Positions 1-8,294 of a stretch of DNA of 58,128 bases are shown piece by piece; the first letter of the stretch is position 1; each line of letters starts with the position of its first letter. The stretch is from Lachnospiraceae bacterium (GTDB lineage Bacteria > Bacillota > Clostridia > Lachnospirales > Lachnospiraceae), in contig CAJTGD010000036.1 in NCBI GenBank assembly GCA_910575475.1, positions 1,339 through 59,466 on the forward strand, in the 5' to 3' direction. Both the position numbers and the translations under genes were made by a program. The notes under the pieces were generated by a model. That model searched no databases, was not told the DNA's origin, and saw nothing but the letters and a program-made list of their open reading frames with translations.

Positions 1-213
<213 letters not shown>

Positions 214-415
214 AGTTCTTTCCCTCAGAACCAACTCTCTGGCTGATTCATCCTTTTTACTGTTTTCCGCTTCTTCCGAAGCAGAGGCGCATCAAAAATC
301 TTCTTCTCGATGCTCGTTCTTTGAATTTCTCTCTTTTAAGAAATTTTCAAGGATCGTTGTCTATTGTTTAGTTATCAAGGTCCATCTTTGTTCTCTGTCA
401 AGCGACAGCTTATTC

Positions 416-444
416 ATTTTATCACATCCGCTATCGTTTGTCAA
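416..444 (-). promoter_or_regulatory. rRNA operon promoter (proximal)
   Basis: On the minus strand TTGACA (444-439), a 17-bp spacer and TAAAAT (421-416) form a near-consensus sigma-A promoter about 200 bp upstream of the 16S 5' end. The 214-415 stretch between it and the gene is rRNA leader without a gene. Confidence 0.8.
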
Positions 445-517
445 GAACTTTTTTCAAGTTTTTGAAGTTTTTTCAAACCTCTTTTTGCTTGGCTTTCTCT
501 TGCGAGTCAGCTTGTAT

Positions 518-546
518 ATATTACCATGTTGTTTTTTGTTTGTCAA
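518..546 (-). promoter_or_regulatory. rRNA operon promoter (distal)
   Basis: A second TTGACA (546-541) with a 17-bp spacer and TAATAT (523-518) lies about 100 bp upstream of the proximal promoter. Tandem promoters are usual for rrn operons. The AT-rich 445-659 stretch holds no believable gene; the open frame at 438-653 is low-complexity. Confidence 0.6.
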
Positions 547-659
547 GAGTGTTTTTTCATTTTTTTACAATTTTTTCTCTCACTTTCGACTCACATCACA
601 ACCGCCTTATTTATCAGGCAGAAAATCCCTTTTCTTCCTATATATATAAGTAAGGCGAA

Positions 660-749
660 CGGAGAAGGAGGGATTTGAACCCTCGCGCCGCTATCAACGA
701 CCTACTCCCTTTCCAGGGGAGCCCCTTCGGCCAGCTTGGGTACTTCTCC
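660..749 (-). tRNA. tRNA-Ser (anticodon GGA)
   Basis: The reverse complement gives a 90-nt class II tRNA. The acceptor stem GGAGAAG pairs with CTTCTCC and is followed by discriminator G. The anticodon loop reads CTGGAAA, so the anticodon is GGA. There is a long variable arm and the T-loop GGTTCAAATCC. The 3' CCA is not encoded. Confidence 0.96.
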
Positions 750-765
750 AAAATGTCCGCTATTC

Positions 766-794
766 AATATACACTATTACCGGCGTCTTGTCCA
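766..794 (-). promoter_or_regulatory. Promoter of tRNA-Ser(GGA)
   Basis: The minus strand reads TGGACA, a 17-bp spacer, then TATATT, ending about 16 bp upstream of the tRNA 5' end. This suggests independent transcription of each tRNA. Confidence 0.65.
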
Positions 795-905
795 GTACTT
801 TTTTACATTTTTTTCATTTTCTTCCTCTCTCTGACATAAAACACTTCAGAAAGCCAAAGAAAACGGACATAGAAACTACCACATGATGACATACAGCAGT
901 TTGAA

Positions 906-991
906 CGGAGAGGGTGGGATTCGAACCCACGCGCCCTTGCGGACAAACGGTTTTCAAGACCGCCTCGTTATGACCACTTCGATACCTCTCC
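906..991 (-). tRNA. tRNA-Ser (anticodon UGA)
   Basis: An 86-nt class II tRNA on the minus strand. The acceptor GGAGAGG pairs with CCTCTCC and the discriminator is G. The anticodon loop CTTGAAA gives anticodon UGA. A long variable arm and the T-loop GGTTCGAATCC are visible. The 3' CCA is not encoded. Confidence 0.96.
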
Positions 992-1029
992 ATATGACAT
1001 TTAATCTCGCGCTCAACTGAGCAATATGT

Positions 1030-1058
1030 ATTCTATCACAGAACCCCTTTACCGTCAA
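1030..1058 (-). promoter_or_regulatory. Promoter of tRNA-Ser(UGA)
   Basis: The minus strand shows TTGACG, a 17-bp spacer and TAGAAT, placed about 39 bp upstream of the tRNA 5' end. Confidence 0.65.
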
Positions 1059-1200
1059 CCATTATTTTAATTTTTTTAATAAACCACTATAACAGTTATT
1101 GTTCACGGAGACTTGCACTCTGCTACGAGGCATCCGACCGGTAAAGCGGCGGTTTCAGGCATCTCACCTGTTGAAATCTGCCTAATCGCTCAATCTTGCC

Positions 1201-1255
1201 TTGACAATATCGAGTGTCGATAATATAATGAAATTATGATTATCGATACTCGATA
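1201..1255 (+). promoter_or_regulatory. Consensus promoter with twin palindromic operators
   Basis: TTGACA (1201-1206), a 17-bp spacer and TATAAT (1224-1229) form a perfect sigma-A promoter. Two copies of the palindrome TATCGA-N3-TCGATA lie at 1208-1222, inside the spacer, and at 1241-1255, at the start of the transcript. They are 33 bp apart. This geometry predicts repression, and the PadR protein encoded at 2799 is the natural candidate. The 170-nt leader from 1260 to 1429 contains only a short GC-rich hairpin near 1340-1372 and no clear gene. Confidence 0.75.
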
Positions 1256-1429
1256 TTCAGTTCAAAAAGATTACAGAGCAAGACTGCCGCGCCAGATAAA
1301 TCTGCCGCACAGTATAACATGATGCCCACAGCCGCATAAGGAATTATGCCGCTTCGCGGCTGGCTAAATGTTCACGGCAGATTTCATCGGCCGTGAGTAT
1401 AATCATGCAGAGAAAGGAGGATTTATAAT

Positions 1430-2767
1430 ATGAAGAAACGAATCATCTATATTTCTTTCAATTACAGAGATTGTGACGCGTTTGCCGAATATTTGCATCA
1501 GCAGTCACTTCTGGGATGGCATTTTAAAGAATTTCGGTTAGGAATGGTTTTTGAGCAGGGGAATCCGGCCGACATTCATTATATAGTAGAAGTTTTTCCG
1601 AAGGGAACCGAGATGGATACCCGGCCGGAATCAAGCGCGGAAGAGTATGCCGAATACTGCGAAGCCGCCGGGTGGGAGCTGATCGACAGCAGCAGGAAGT
1701 TCTGCGTCTTCCGCCGGACAGAGGCGGATGCGGTTCCCATCGTAACGCCGGAAGAGCGGTTTGCAAATATCCGGAAGGCAGAATGGCTTCTCTGGCTGGG
1801 CGGCGCGGCACCTGTATTTCTGCTGTCAGCGGTCTATCTGTCCCAGGTGATGACCGATAGCTTCAGCGAATGGATTTTCAGCACTCCATCGCTCCTGCTC
1901 TTTCTTTTCCTGCCTCTTTTATGCGCAGAAAGGATCTTCGGAGGCATCGATCTCCTGTTCTGGTCTGTTACGAGGAAAAAAATGTTAGCTGCCGGCAGCA
2001 TCCCCGTATATGGAAAAAAGAAACGCTTCCCCTTTAAGGCCGCTCGGTCCGTGATGCTCTTCCTGGTTGTCGTGGCGGCTTATACCCATTTATACAGCCA
2101 CAGAGAAAGCTGCCTGCTGTATCTGATTCCCCTATTGCTTATACTGATCATACGGATGCCTTTGAGCGCATTGATCTCATTCTGGCGTCCATCCAGAAAG
2201 TATAACCAGCGTTTTCAGGACGCGGCCGTTTGGGTTGCCATCTTCTGCTCCGCAATGATCACGGCCGTATGGGTTCCGGGTGCCGTCTCCGGCTCAGAAG
2301 CTATTCCTGAGAACGCGGAGGGCTTTCCTCTGGTCCAGGCCGACTACCGGCAGATGAGCGGAGCGGTCACCTGGACATATGCAGAACATAAGGAAAATTT
2401 GTTGGGAAGCGTCAGCCATTTCTATGTAGATTATAATATAGAAAGTCCTGAACATCCGTATCTGCACAGTGACAGTCTCTGGTATACCATCTATCAGAGC
2501 CGCTTTTCCCGGATCCTGGCTAAACTATGGGAGGATGAATTGTCCGTTCCAAAGGAACATCCCGTAAACCGGACCAACATATGGAATGCCGTATCAGCAG
2601 TGAGCTATACAAGCGAGCACGGCATCTGCACCGAACTGGTACGCTGCCCGGACCAAATATGGATCATTCATACGGATGAGAGGCTCAATGACTGCCAGAT
2701 CAGAAGCATCTATGAAAAGATCCGTGCTCCCGGAAACTCCTTGAACCCGGAAAGATCGTTTCCATGA
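1430..2767 (+). CDS. DUF2812 domain membrane protein (copy 1)
   Basis: A 445-aa protein of unknown biochemical role. Residues 1-110 form a soluble DUF2812-type domain, with a typical 'EYLHQQSLLGWHFKEF' segment and later 'EYCEAAGWELIDSSRKFCVF'. Several hydrophobic membrane segments follow between about 120 and 285, and then an extracytoplasmic-looking C-terminal domain. The start has an excellent AAAGGAGG site. The protein is closely similar to the one at 3139-4452, so the pair is a duplication flanking a PadR gene. DUF2812 proteins are typically found beside PadR regulators, which suggests a PadR-controlled membrane stress or drug-response module. That function is inference. Confidence 0.85.
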   Translation: MKKRIIYISFNYRDCDAFAEYLHQQSLLGWHFKEFRLGMVFEQGNPADIHYIVEVFPKGTEMDTRPESSAEEYAEYCEAAGWELIDSSRKFCVFRRTEADAVPIVTPEERFANIRKAEWLLWLGGAAPVFLLSAVYLSQVMTDSFSEWIFSTPSLLLFLFLPLLCAERIFGGIDLLFWSVTRKKMLAAGSIPVYGKKKRFPFKAARSVMLFLVVVAAYTHLYSHRESCLLYLIPLLLILIIRMPLSALISFWRPSRKYNQRFQDAAVWVAIFCSAMITAVWVPGAVSGSEAIPENAEGFPLVQADYRQMSGAVTWTYAEHKENLLGSVSHFYVDYNIESPEHPYLHSDSLWYTIYQSRFSRILAKLWEDELSVPKEHPVNRTNIWNAVSAVSYTSEHGICTELVRCPDQIWIIHTDERLNDCQIRSIYEKIRAPGNSLNPERSFP

Positions 2768-2798
2768 GCGCTCCCATACAGAAGGCGATGGACAGATT

Positions 2799-3116
2799 AT
2801 GGCAAGAGAAGCATTTCAGACATTAACAGAACCTATGTATTATATTCTCCTGGCATTGACCGGGGAATGCTGCGGCGTGGATATCATGAATAAGGTAGAG
2901 GAGCTGTCGCACGGCAGGATCCGGGTTGGGCCGGGCACGCTGTATGCCATGCTGGCCCGATTTGAGCAGCACGATATCATCCGTCTGACTGCCGAGGACG
3001 GAAGGCGCAAATCCTATGTGATCACAGACACAGGCATTGATATGCTGACGAAGGAGTATGCCCGTTTGAAAACCATGGTAGAAGACGGCGCTCTTTATAT
3101 GAAGGAATTTTTGTAA
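2799..3116 (+). CDS. PadR-family transcriptional regulator
   Basis: A 105-aa winged-helix regulator. It shows the PadR signature: an N-terminal helix 'YYILLALTGECCGVDIMNKV', then 'GPGTLYAMLARFEQHDII' and the wing 'GRRKSYVITDTG'. The PadR C-terminal dimer helix is short. It lies 31 bp after the first DUF2812 gene and 22 bp before the second, so the three genes form one operon. It probably autoregulates through the twin palindromes at 1208-1255. PadR proteins usually repress membrane or efflux genes until a ligand binds. Confidence 0.9.
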   Translation: MAREAFQTLTEPMYYILLALTGECCGVDIMNKVEELSHGRIRVGPGTLYAMLARFEQHDIIRLTAEDGRRKSYVITDTGIDMLTKEYARLKTMVEDGALYMKEFL

Positions 3117-3138
3117 GACTGCGAGGAGGGATTCTATA

Positions 3139-4452
3139 ATGAAAAAGCGTAAAATTGGTATCTCTTTCAATTACCGGAGCTGCGACGCTTTTGCAGAATA
3201 TCTGCATGAGCAGTCGCTTCGGGGATGGCATTTTAAGGAATTTCGGCTGGGGATGGTATTCGAACAGGGAGACCCTGCCGACATTGATTATACGGTTGAG
3301 GTCTTTCCGAATGGAACGGAGATGGACACCCGGCCGGAAGCAAGTACGGAGGAATATGCCGAATATTGTGAAGCCGCCGGATGGAAGCTGATCGACAGCA
3401 GCAGGAAGTTCTGCGTCTTCCGTCGGACAAGGGAGGATGCGGCTCCGATCGTGGAGCCTGCAGAACGATTTGCAAATATCCGAAAAGCAGAATGGCTTCT
3501 CTGGCTGAGCGGCGCGGTACCTGTATTTCTGCTGACAGCCATTTACCTGGCCCAGCTGTTCACCTTGAATTTCAACAGGTGGATCTTCAGCAACCTGATG
3601 CTTCTTGTCCTTCTTTTCATGTCTCTTTCCAGTTTGGAGCGGATAACCGAGGGGATCCTTCTCCTCCATTGGTCTGTTACCCGAGACAGAATGCTCAAGG
3701 AAGGCACTGTTCCGATCTATGGAAAAAGAAGCCTTTGGCCCTTTAAGACAGCCCTGTTCCCGATACTCTTCCTGATCGCGGCAATCTTTCTTTCTTATTA
3801 TCAGAAGGAATATTCTCCGCTGTATGTGATACCGATCCTCACGCTGATACCGCTTCTGATCGTAACGGCACTGATCTCGTTTTTGCGTCCGTCCAGAAAT
3901 GACAACTGGATCTACCAGATGGCGGCCGGCATATGCATTTTCTTCTACCTCACGGTCATCCTGACTGCAGTCGTCCTGGGCGCTGCCTCCGGCTCGGAAA
4001 CAGCTTCGGATCATGTAAAGGATTTTCCCCTGGTTCAGGCAGACTACCGGCAGATGGACGGGATGATCATTTCGGGAAACGCAGACCGTATGAAAAGCGT
4101 ACTGGGGAGCGCCAGCCATTTTTATGTAACATATGATACCGAAGCCTCTGAAACCTCCAGTACCTACAGTGAAGACACATCCGACAATCTTCAGTACACC
4201 ATCTACCAGAGCCCCCATTCCTGGATCCTGGACCGGCTTTGGAAGGATGAAATGCCCAGGCAAAAAGATCTTCCTGAGGACAGGACCAGGGAATGGGGCG
4301 CGGTGTCCGCAGTGAGACGAATCAATGGAAGCAATATTTACTGCGAGCTGATACGCTATACGGACAGGATCTGGATCATCAGCTCGGATGAAAGGCTGGA
4401 AGATGATCAGGTCAGAGTCATCCATGAAAAACTGGAACATGTCTCATATTAA
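3139..4452 (+). CDS. DUF2812 domain membrane protein (copy 2)
   Basis: A 437-aa paralogue of the 1430-2767 product. The N-terminal 115 residues are nearly identical between the two, including 'EYLHEQSLRGWHFKEF' and 'EAAGWKLIDSSRKFCVF'. The hydrophobic middle (about residues 120-285) has diverged while keeping the same membrane layout. The C-terminal domain keeps 'FPLVQADYRQM' and the motif 'IWIISSDERL'. It is preceded by GGAGGG and is the last gene of the PadR operon. The pattern of divergence suggests an old tandem duplication with constraint on the soluble domain. The function is unknown. Confidence 0.85.
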   Translation: MKKRKIGISFNYRSCDAFAEYLHEQSLRGWHFKEFRLGMVFEQGDPADIDYTVEVFPNGTEMDTRPEASTEEYAEYCEAAGWKLIDSSRKFCVFRRTREDAAPIVEPAERFANIRKAEWLLWLSGAVPVFLLTAIYLAQLFTLNFNRWIFSNLMLLVLLFMSLSSLERITEGILLLHWSVTRDRMLKEGTVPIYGKRSLWPFKTALFPILFLIAAIFLSYYQKEYSPLYVIPILTLIPLLIVTALISFLRPSRNDNWIYQMAAGICIFFYLTVILTAVVLGAASGSETASDHVKDFPLVQADYRQMDGMIISGNADRMKSVLGSASHFYVTYDTEASETSSTYSEDTSDNLQYTIYQSPHSWILDRLWKDEMPRQKDLPEDRTREWGAVSAVRRINGSNIYCELIRYTDRIWIISSDERLEDDQVRVIHEKLEHVSY

Positions 4453-4481
4453 GGAGTATACAGCCGGGAGCCGTATACTCC
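4453..4481 (+). terminator. Terminator-like hairpin after DUF2812 operon
   Basis: GGAGTATAC (4453-4461) and GTATACTCC (4473-4481) form a perfect 9-bp stem immediately after the stop codon. The following T-run is weak (gaatttttg), so termination efficiency is uncertain. Confidence 0.5.
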
Positions 4482-4503
4482 AGAACATCTGAATTTTTGT
4501 GTC

Positions 4504-4542
4504 GGTTGGAGGCTCTTTAGAGCAGCCAGCCGTACAGGCGGC
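4504..4542 (-). repeat. Intergenic 'CCTGTACGG...TCTAAAGA' repeat, copy a
   Basis: The minus strand reads GCCGCCTGTACGGCTGG, then a self-complementary core GCTCTAAAGAGC, then CTCCAACC. The same core with the same CCTGTACGG arm recurs at 14718-14765, 28599-28651 and, shortened, at 42321-42352. This copy lies between the convergent DUF2812 and exchanger genes, where a bidirectional terminator would be expected. Confidence 0.65.
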
Positions 4543-4545
4543 ATT

Positions 4546-5481
4546 TTATAAAAAAGAGCGGATGCAGTACAGCGCGTAGATGCAAAGCAGGGCGATCCCC
4601 TGGATACGGGAGGATTTTTTCCGGATCAGGATCGGCACAAGCAGCACCGCCATGACCCCGATGGCCAGCGGAATATCGACCAGAACGGTCTGCCGCTCCA
4701 GCGGGATTCCCTGTACGACAGCCGGTATCCCGATCACCAGCAGGAGATTGAGGATATTGGCGCCGATCACATTTCCGAGGCCCACGTTGCCGTAGCCCTT
4801 GATCAATGACGCAAGGGACGTCACCAGTTCCGGCAGTGAGGTACCCAGTGCGATAAATGTCACGGCAATGACGCGCTGCGGTACTCCCAGGGTCTGCGCG
4901 ATCAGGATCCCGTTATCCACCAGCAGATTCGCTCCCACATAGAGCAGCGCAGCACAGACGGCAAGGATCAGAAGCTGCTTTGGGATGGAAACCTCCTCTC
5001 CCCCTTCCGCCTCTTCCTCGCTCTCTTCGCCGGAAGAAAGCCTGACATTCAGACAGGCATAGACGACAAATGCAGCCAGCAGCAGGATGCCGATCGTCCG
5101 TCCGTATGCGTTTTTCATCCCTCCGTAGATCTCCGTCACCCCGATCACGAGGAAGAAAAAGAAGCTCCTCCATGCAAGAGAGGACGCTCCTACCCGCCCG
5201 GCGGGACGGATGGTCTGGCTCAGTCCGGCGATCAACGCGGTGTTGCATATGATAGACCCGAATGCATTTCCGGCAGCGATCGCCGCGGAGCCGCCAAAAG
5301 CCGCGGTCGTGGATACCAGAATCTCCGGCAGCGTCGTTCCCAGGCTTACGATCGTGGCGCCGACCACAATCTGAGGAATCGCCATCTTTCTCGCGATGGC
5401 GACCGCCGCGTCTACCAGCCGGTCGCCTGCAATACAGATCAAAGCCAACCCGATCACAAATGAAAATACTGTAGAAATCAT
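4546..5481 (-). CDS. Calcium/sodium antiporter, YrbG-type CaCA family
   Basis: A 311-aa inner-membrane cation exchanger with about 10 membrane segments in two homologous halves. The first alpha repeat has 'GATIVSLGTTLPEILVS' followed by 'GNAFGSIICNTALI'. The second has 'VTFIALGTSLPELVTS' followed by 'GNVIGANILNLLLVIG'. These GT(T/S)LPE and G-N-x-(F/I)-G-(S/A) motifs carry the ion-binding acidic residues of the CaCA superfamily. An acidic cytoplasmic loop (about 150-165) separates the halves. The start is preceded by GAAGGGAACGAT. It stands alone between unrelated genes; Ca2+ for Na+ or H+ exchange is family knowledge. Confidence 0.92.
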   Translation of the reverse strand: MISTVFSFVIGLALICIAGDRLVDAAVAIARKMAIPQIVVGATIVSLGTTLPEILVSTTAAFGGSAAIAAGNAFGSIICNTALIAGLSQTIRPAGRVGASSLAWRSFFFFLVIGVTEIYGGMKNAYGRTIGILLLAAFVVYACLNVRLSSGEESEEEAEGGEEVSIPKQLLILAVCAALLYVGANLLVDNGILIAQTLGVPQRVIAVTFIALGTSLPELVTSLASLIKGYGNVGLGNVIGANILNLLLVIGIPAVVQGIPLERQTVLVDIPLAIGVMAVLLVPILIRKKSSRIQGIALLCIYALYCIRSFL

Positions 5482-5563
5482 ATCGTTCCCTTCTTTTTTG
5501 CAATTCCCGGTCGAAGCTTATCCGCAGTCTGCCGCAATTTATAGACAAACCGCAGCTACAGCC

Positions 5564-6487
5564 TCATTTCACAAGCCCGATCAGATCACGGAAATGCTCT
5601 GTCTTATGCTGTCTCATATATGCTTCAATCCCTTCCGCCACCTCGATCGTTGCCGACGGATTGTAAAAATTGGCCGTTCCGACGGATACTGCCGAGGCGC
5701 CGGCCAGGATAAACTCCAGCGCGTCCTCCCCGCAGGTGATCCCGCCCATCCCGATCAGCGGAACCTTCACGGCCTGAGCCGCCTCGTAGACCATACGGAT
5801 CGCAATGGGCCGGATGGCAGGGCCGGACACGCCGCCGGTCTTATTTGCCACGGCAAATGTCTGACGGTGGATGTCGATCTTCATCCCTGTCAGCGTATTG
5901 ATCAGGGAGATCACATCTGCCCCGCCGGCCTCCACGGCCTTTGCCATCTCCGCGATGCTGGTCACATTGGGGCTGAGCTTCATGATGACCGGCTGCTTCG
6001 CGTGCTTTTTCACTTCTCTCGTAATATGCTCCGCCGACTTCGGATCCTGTCCGAAGGCGATCCCGCCCTCCTTCACATTGGGGCAGGAAATGTTGATCTC
6101 CAGCAGATCCACCGGCTCCTCTGCCAGCCGTTCCACTACCTCCAGATAATCCTCCGTCGTCTTTCCGCACACATTGACAATGATCTTTGTGTCAAATTTT
6201 TTCAAAAACGGGATATCCCGTCTGCAGAAGACCTCGATCCCCGGATTCTGCAGGCCGATGGCATTCATCATCCCGCCGTAGGTCTCCGCAATACGGGGAG
6301 CCGGATTGCCGGGCCAGGGTACATTTGCCACGCCCTTTGTGACCACGGCTCCCAGCCGGTTCAGATCCACAAACTCACTGTATTCCTCCCCGGAGCCGAA
6401 GGTGCCCGAAGCGGTCATGACCGGATTTTTCAGTTCCACCCCGGCCAGGTTGACGGTAGTATCCAGATCAAAGTTTATCGTGTTCAT
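5564..6487 (-). CDS. pyrD: Dihydroorotate dehydrogenase B, catalytic subunit
   Basis: A 307-aa FMN enzyme of class 1B that oxidises dihydroorotate to orotate in pyrimidine synthesis and passes electrons to NAD+ through PyrK. It has the FMN barrel start 'LKNPVMTASGTFGSG', the catalytic cysteine motif 'EINISCPNVKEGG' and 'GMGGITCGEDALEF', which binds FMN phosphate. The start codon overlaps the pyrK stop (TGATG), which indicates translational coupling. It is the last gene of pyrF-pyrK-pyrD. Confidence 0.97.
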   Translation of the reverse strand: MNTINFDLDTTVNLAGVELKNPVMTASGTFGSGEEYSEFVDLNRLGAVVTKGVANVPWPGNPAPRIAETYGGMMNAIGLQNPGIEVFCRRDIPFLKKFDTKIIVNVCGKTTEDYLEVVERLAEEPVDLLEINISCPNVKEGGIAFGQDPKSAEHITREVKKHAKQPVIMKLSPNVTSIAEMAKAVEAGGADVISLINTLTGMKIDIHRQTFAVANKTGGVSGPAIRPIAIRMVYEAAQAVKVPLIGMGGITCGEDALEFILAGASAVSVGTANFYNPSATIEVAEGIEAYMRQHKTEHFRDLIGLVK

Positions 6488-7269
6488 CAGATCTCCACCT
6501 CCGTACTTAAGAATACCGGCCCGTCCTTGCAGACCCGTTTGTTATGTACCTGGCTGTGCTCGTCGATCTCCGGCGTCCGGCAGATACAGGCCAGGCAGGC
6601 TCCCACTCCGCAGGCCATCCGCTCCTCCATAGATACATAGCATACAATGTGATTTTCCTCGGCATACTGCTTGACAGCGCGAAGCATAGGAGCCGGTCCG
6701 CAGGCATAGATCACCTCTGCGTCCAGTCCGTTTGCCGCTATGGCATCCATCACATTTCCGGGGGTGCCGGCACTGCCGTCCTCGGTGGCGATAAACAGGC
6801 TTCCGTTCTTTTGGAACTCTTCTGTCAGAAACTGCTCATCCCGGTATCCCATCACAAGCTGCTTTTCGGCATCCAGCTGCTTTGCCAGCTCCAGCATGGG
6901 GGGCACGCCGATACCGCCGCCGATCAGGAATACCTTTTTTCCGGTTCCCGGCTCCAGCAAAAATCCATTTCCCAGAGGGCCGAGGATCTCAACGGAATCC
7001 CCCGGCCTCAGGCGGGAAAACTGCTCCGTGCCCGTTCCCTTGCCGGTCACACGGTACACCACCCGGAGCAGCTTCTGCTCCCGATCGATCTCGCACAGGC
7101 TGATGGGTCTAGGCAAGAGCTTGCTCCGATCCTCCGTATACATGGAGATGAACTGCCCCGGCACCGCAAGCCCGGCGATCTCCTCCGTGCGGATCCACAT
7201 GCTGTATATATCCCGGGCAATCTGCTCCTGCGATACGACTGCCGCCTTTTCCTTTCGTTTACAAGACAT
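6487..7269 (-). CDS. pyrK: Dihydroorotate dehydrogenase B, electron-transfer subunit
   Basis: A 260-aa flavodoxin-reductase-like subunit that carries FAD and a [2Fe-2S] cluster and links PyrD to NAD+. It has the FAD motif 'LLPRPISLCEI', the nucleotide-binding 'FLIGGGIGVPPMLELA' and the cluster ligands in 'ERMACGVGACLACICRT' followed by a further cysteine. It starts from ATG after AAAGGAG and overlaps pyrD by one base. Presence of PyrK confirms the NAD-linked heterotetramer typical of Gram-positive anaerobes. Confidence 0.97.
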   Translation of the reverse strand: MSCKRKEKAAVVSQEQIARDIYSMWIRTEEIAGLAVPGQFISMYTEDRSKLLPRPISLCEIDREQKLLRVVYRVTGKGTGTEQFSRLRPGDSVEILGPLGNGFLLEPGTGKKVFLIGGGIGVPPMLELAKQLDAEKQLVMGYRDEQFLTEEFQKNGSLFIATEDGSAGTPGNVMDAIAANGLDAEVIYACGPAPMLRAVKQYAEENHIVCYVSMEERMACGVGACLACICRTPEIDEHSQVHNKRVCKDGPVFLSTEVEI

Positions 7270-7297
7270 GGTTTTTCTCCTTTTTCTGTAAAGTTCG

Positions 7298-8224
7298 TTA
7301 TTTCTGATTGAGCGCGCTTTGGATGTCCGCCTTCATGGCCTCCACCGCTGCCCGGGACGCCTCTCCGAAATGCTCCGGACCGAACTGTGCGTAAGCATCC
7401 TGCTTGTAAGCCGCAATGATGCCCCGGGAAGAATTGACGATAGCGCCCAGGCCGTCCTCATTGAAGAAATGTGCCAGATCCTTGCCCTGGCCTCCCTGGG
7501 CGCCGTAGCCCGGCACCAGGATATATGCCTTCGGCATCACCTTGCGCATCACTTTTCCGATCTCCGGATAGGTTGCCCCGACCACGGCTCCCACATAGCT
7601 GTAGCTGTCTCCCATGCACTGCTCGCCCCATTCGGCTACCATTTCTCCTACATGCTCATAGAGCGGACGGTTCTCGATCCGCCGGTCCTGGAACTCCCCG
7701 CTGGACGGGTTGGAGGTCTTTACAAGGACGAAGATTCCCTTCTTCTCCTCCTGGCAGACCTTGATGAACGGATTGACCCCGTCGGAGCCCAGATAGGGAT
7801 TGACCGTGGCAAAGTCTTCATCAAAGGGAGCATATTCCCTGCTTCCCACCCGGACCTTCCCCAGATGCCCGATGGCATAGGCCGCGGAGGTAGAGCCGAT
7901 ATCCCCCCGCTTGATGTCGCCGATGACTACCAGATCCTTTGACTTGCAGTATTCTACTGTCTTTTGAAATGCCGCCAGCCCCGGCACGCCGAACTGCTCA
8001 TACATGGCAATCTGGGGCTTGACCGCCGGAACCAGATCGCAGACATGATCCACGATCTCCTTGTTGAACTGCCAGATCGCCTCTGCCGCTCCTTCCAGCG
8101 TCTCCCCGTATTGCGCAAATGCCTTCTGCTGCACATGCTCCGGCACATACGCCAGCATGGGATCCAGCCCGACTACGATCGGAGCCTCCGTTTTTTTTAT
8201 CTTTTCTACCAGTTTGTTGATCAT
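7298..8224 (-). CDS. pyrF: Orotidine 5'-phosphate decarboxylase
   Basis: A 308-aa enzyme that decarboxylates OMP to UMP, the last step of the pathway served by pyrK and pyrD downstream. The catalytic motif is 'DIKRGDIGSTS'; the phosphate-binding region is 'ILVPGYGAQGG'. Its length matches the long (type 2) family. The open frame extends 15 codons upstream, but the ATG at 8224 is chosen because AGGAGGAAAAGAACG precedes it. The other pyr genes (pyrB, pyrC, pyrE) are not in the window. Confidence 0.96.
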   Translation of the reverse strand: MINKLVEKIKKTEAPIVVGLDPMLAYVPEHVQQKAFAQYGETLEGAAEAIWQFNKEIVDHVCDLVPAVKPQIAMYEQFGVPGLAAFQKTVEYCKSKDLVVIGDIKRGDIGSTSAAYAIGHLGKVRVGSREYAPFDEDFATVNPYLGSDGVNPFIKVCQEEKKGIFVLVKTSNPSSGEFQDRRIENRPLYEHVGEMVAEWGEQCMGDSYSYVGAVVGATYPEIGKVMRKVMPKAYILVPGYGAQGGQGKDLAHFFNEDGLGAIVNSSRGIIAAYKQDAYAQFGPEHFGEASRAAVEAMKADIQSALNQK

Positions 8225-8294
8225 CGTTCTTTTCCTCCTGAATCTCATAATGATGTCTTTATTGATCAAGCCTGCCCGCAGGCAGAATCTGCTT

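Noticed and set aside
438..653. 71-codon open frame upstream of the 16S gene
   Set aside because: Low-complexity Phe/Ser-rich frame opposite the rRNA leader, and it covers both rRNA promoters. There is no ribosome site.
3022..4440. 472-codon minus-strand frame opposite the second DUF2812 gene
   Set aside because: It is a shadow. The plus-strand frame has homology to a paralogue and a strong ribosome site, and the minus frame resembles nothing.
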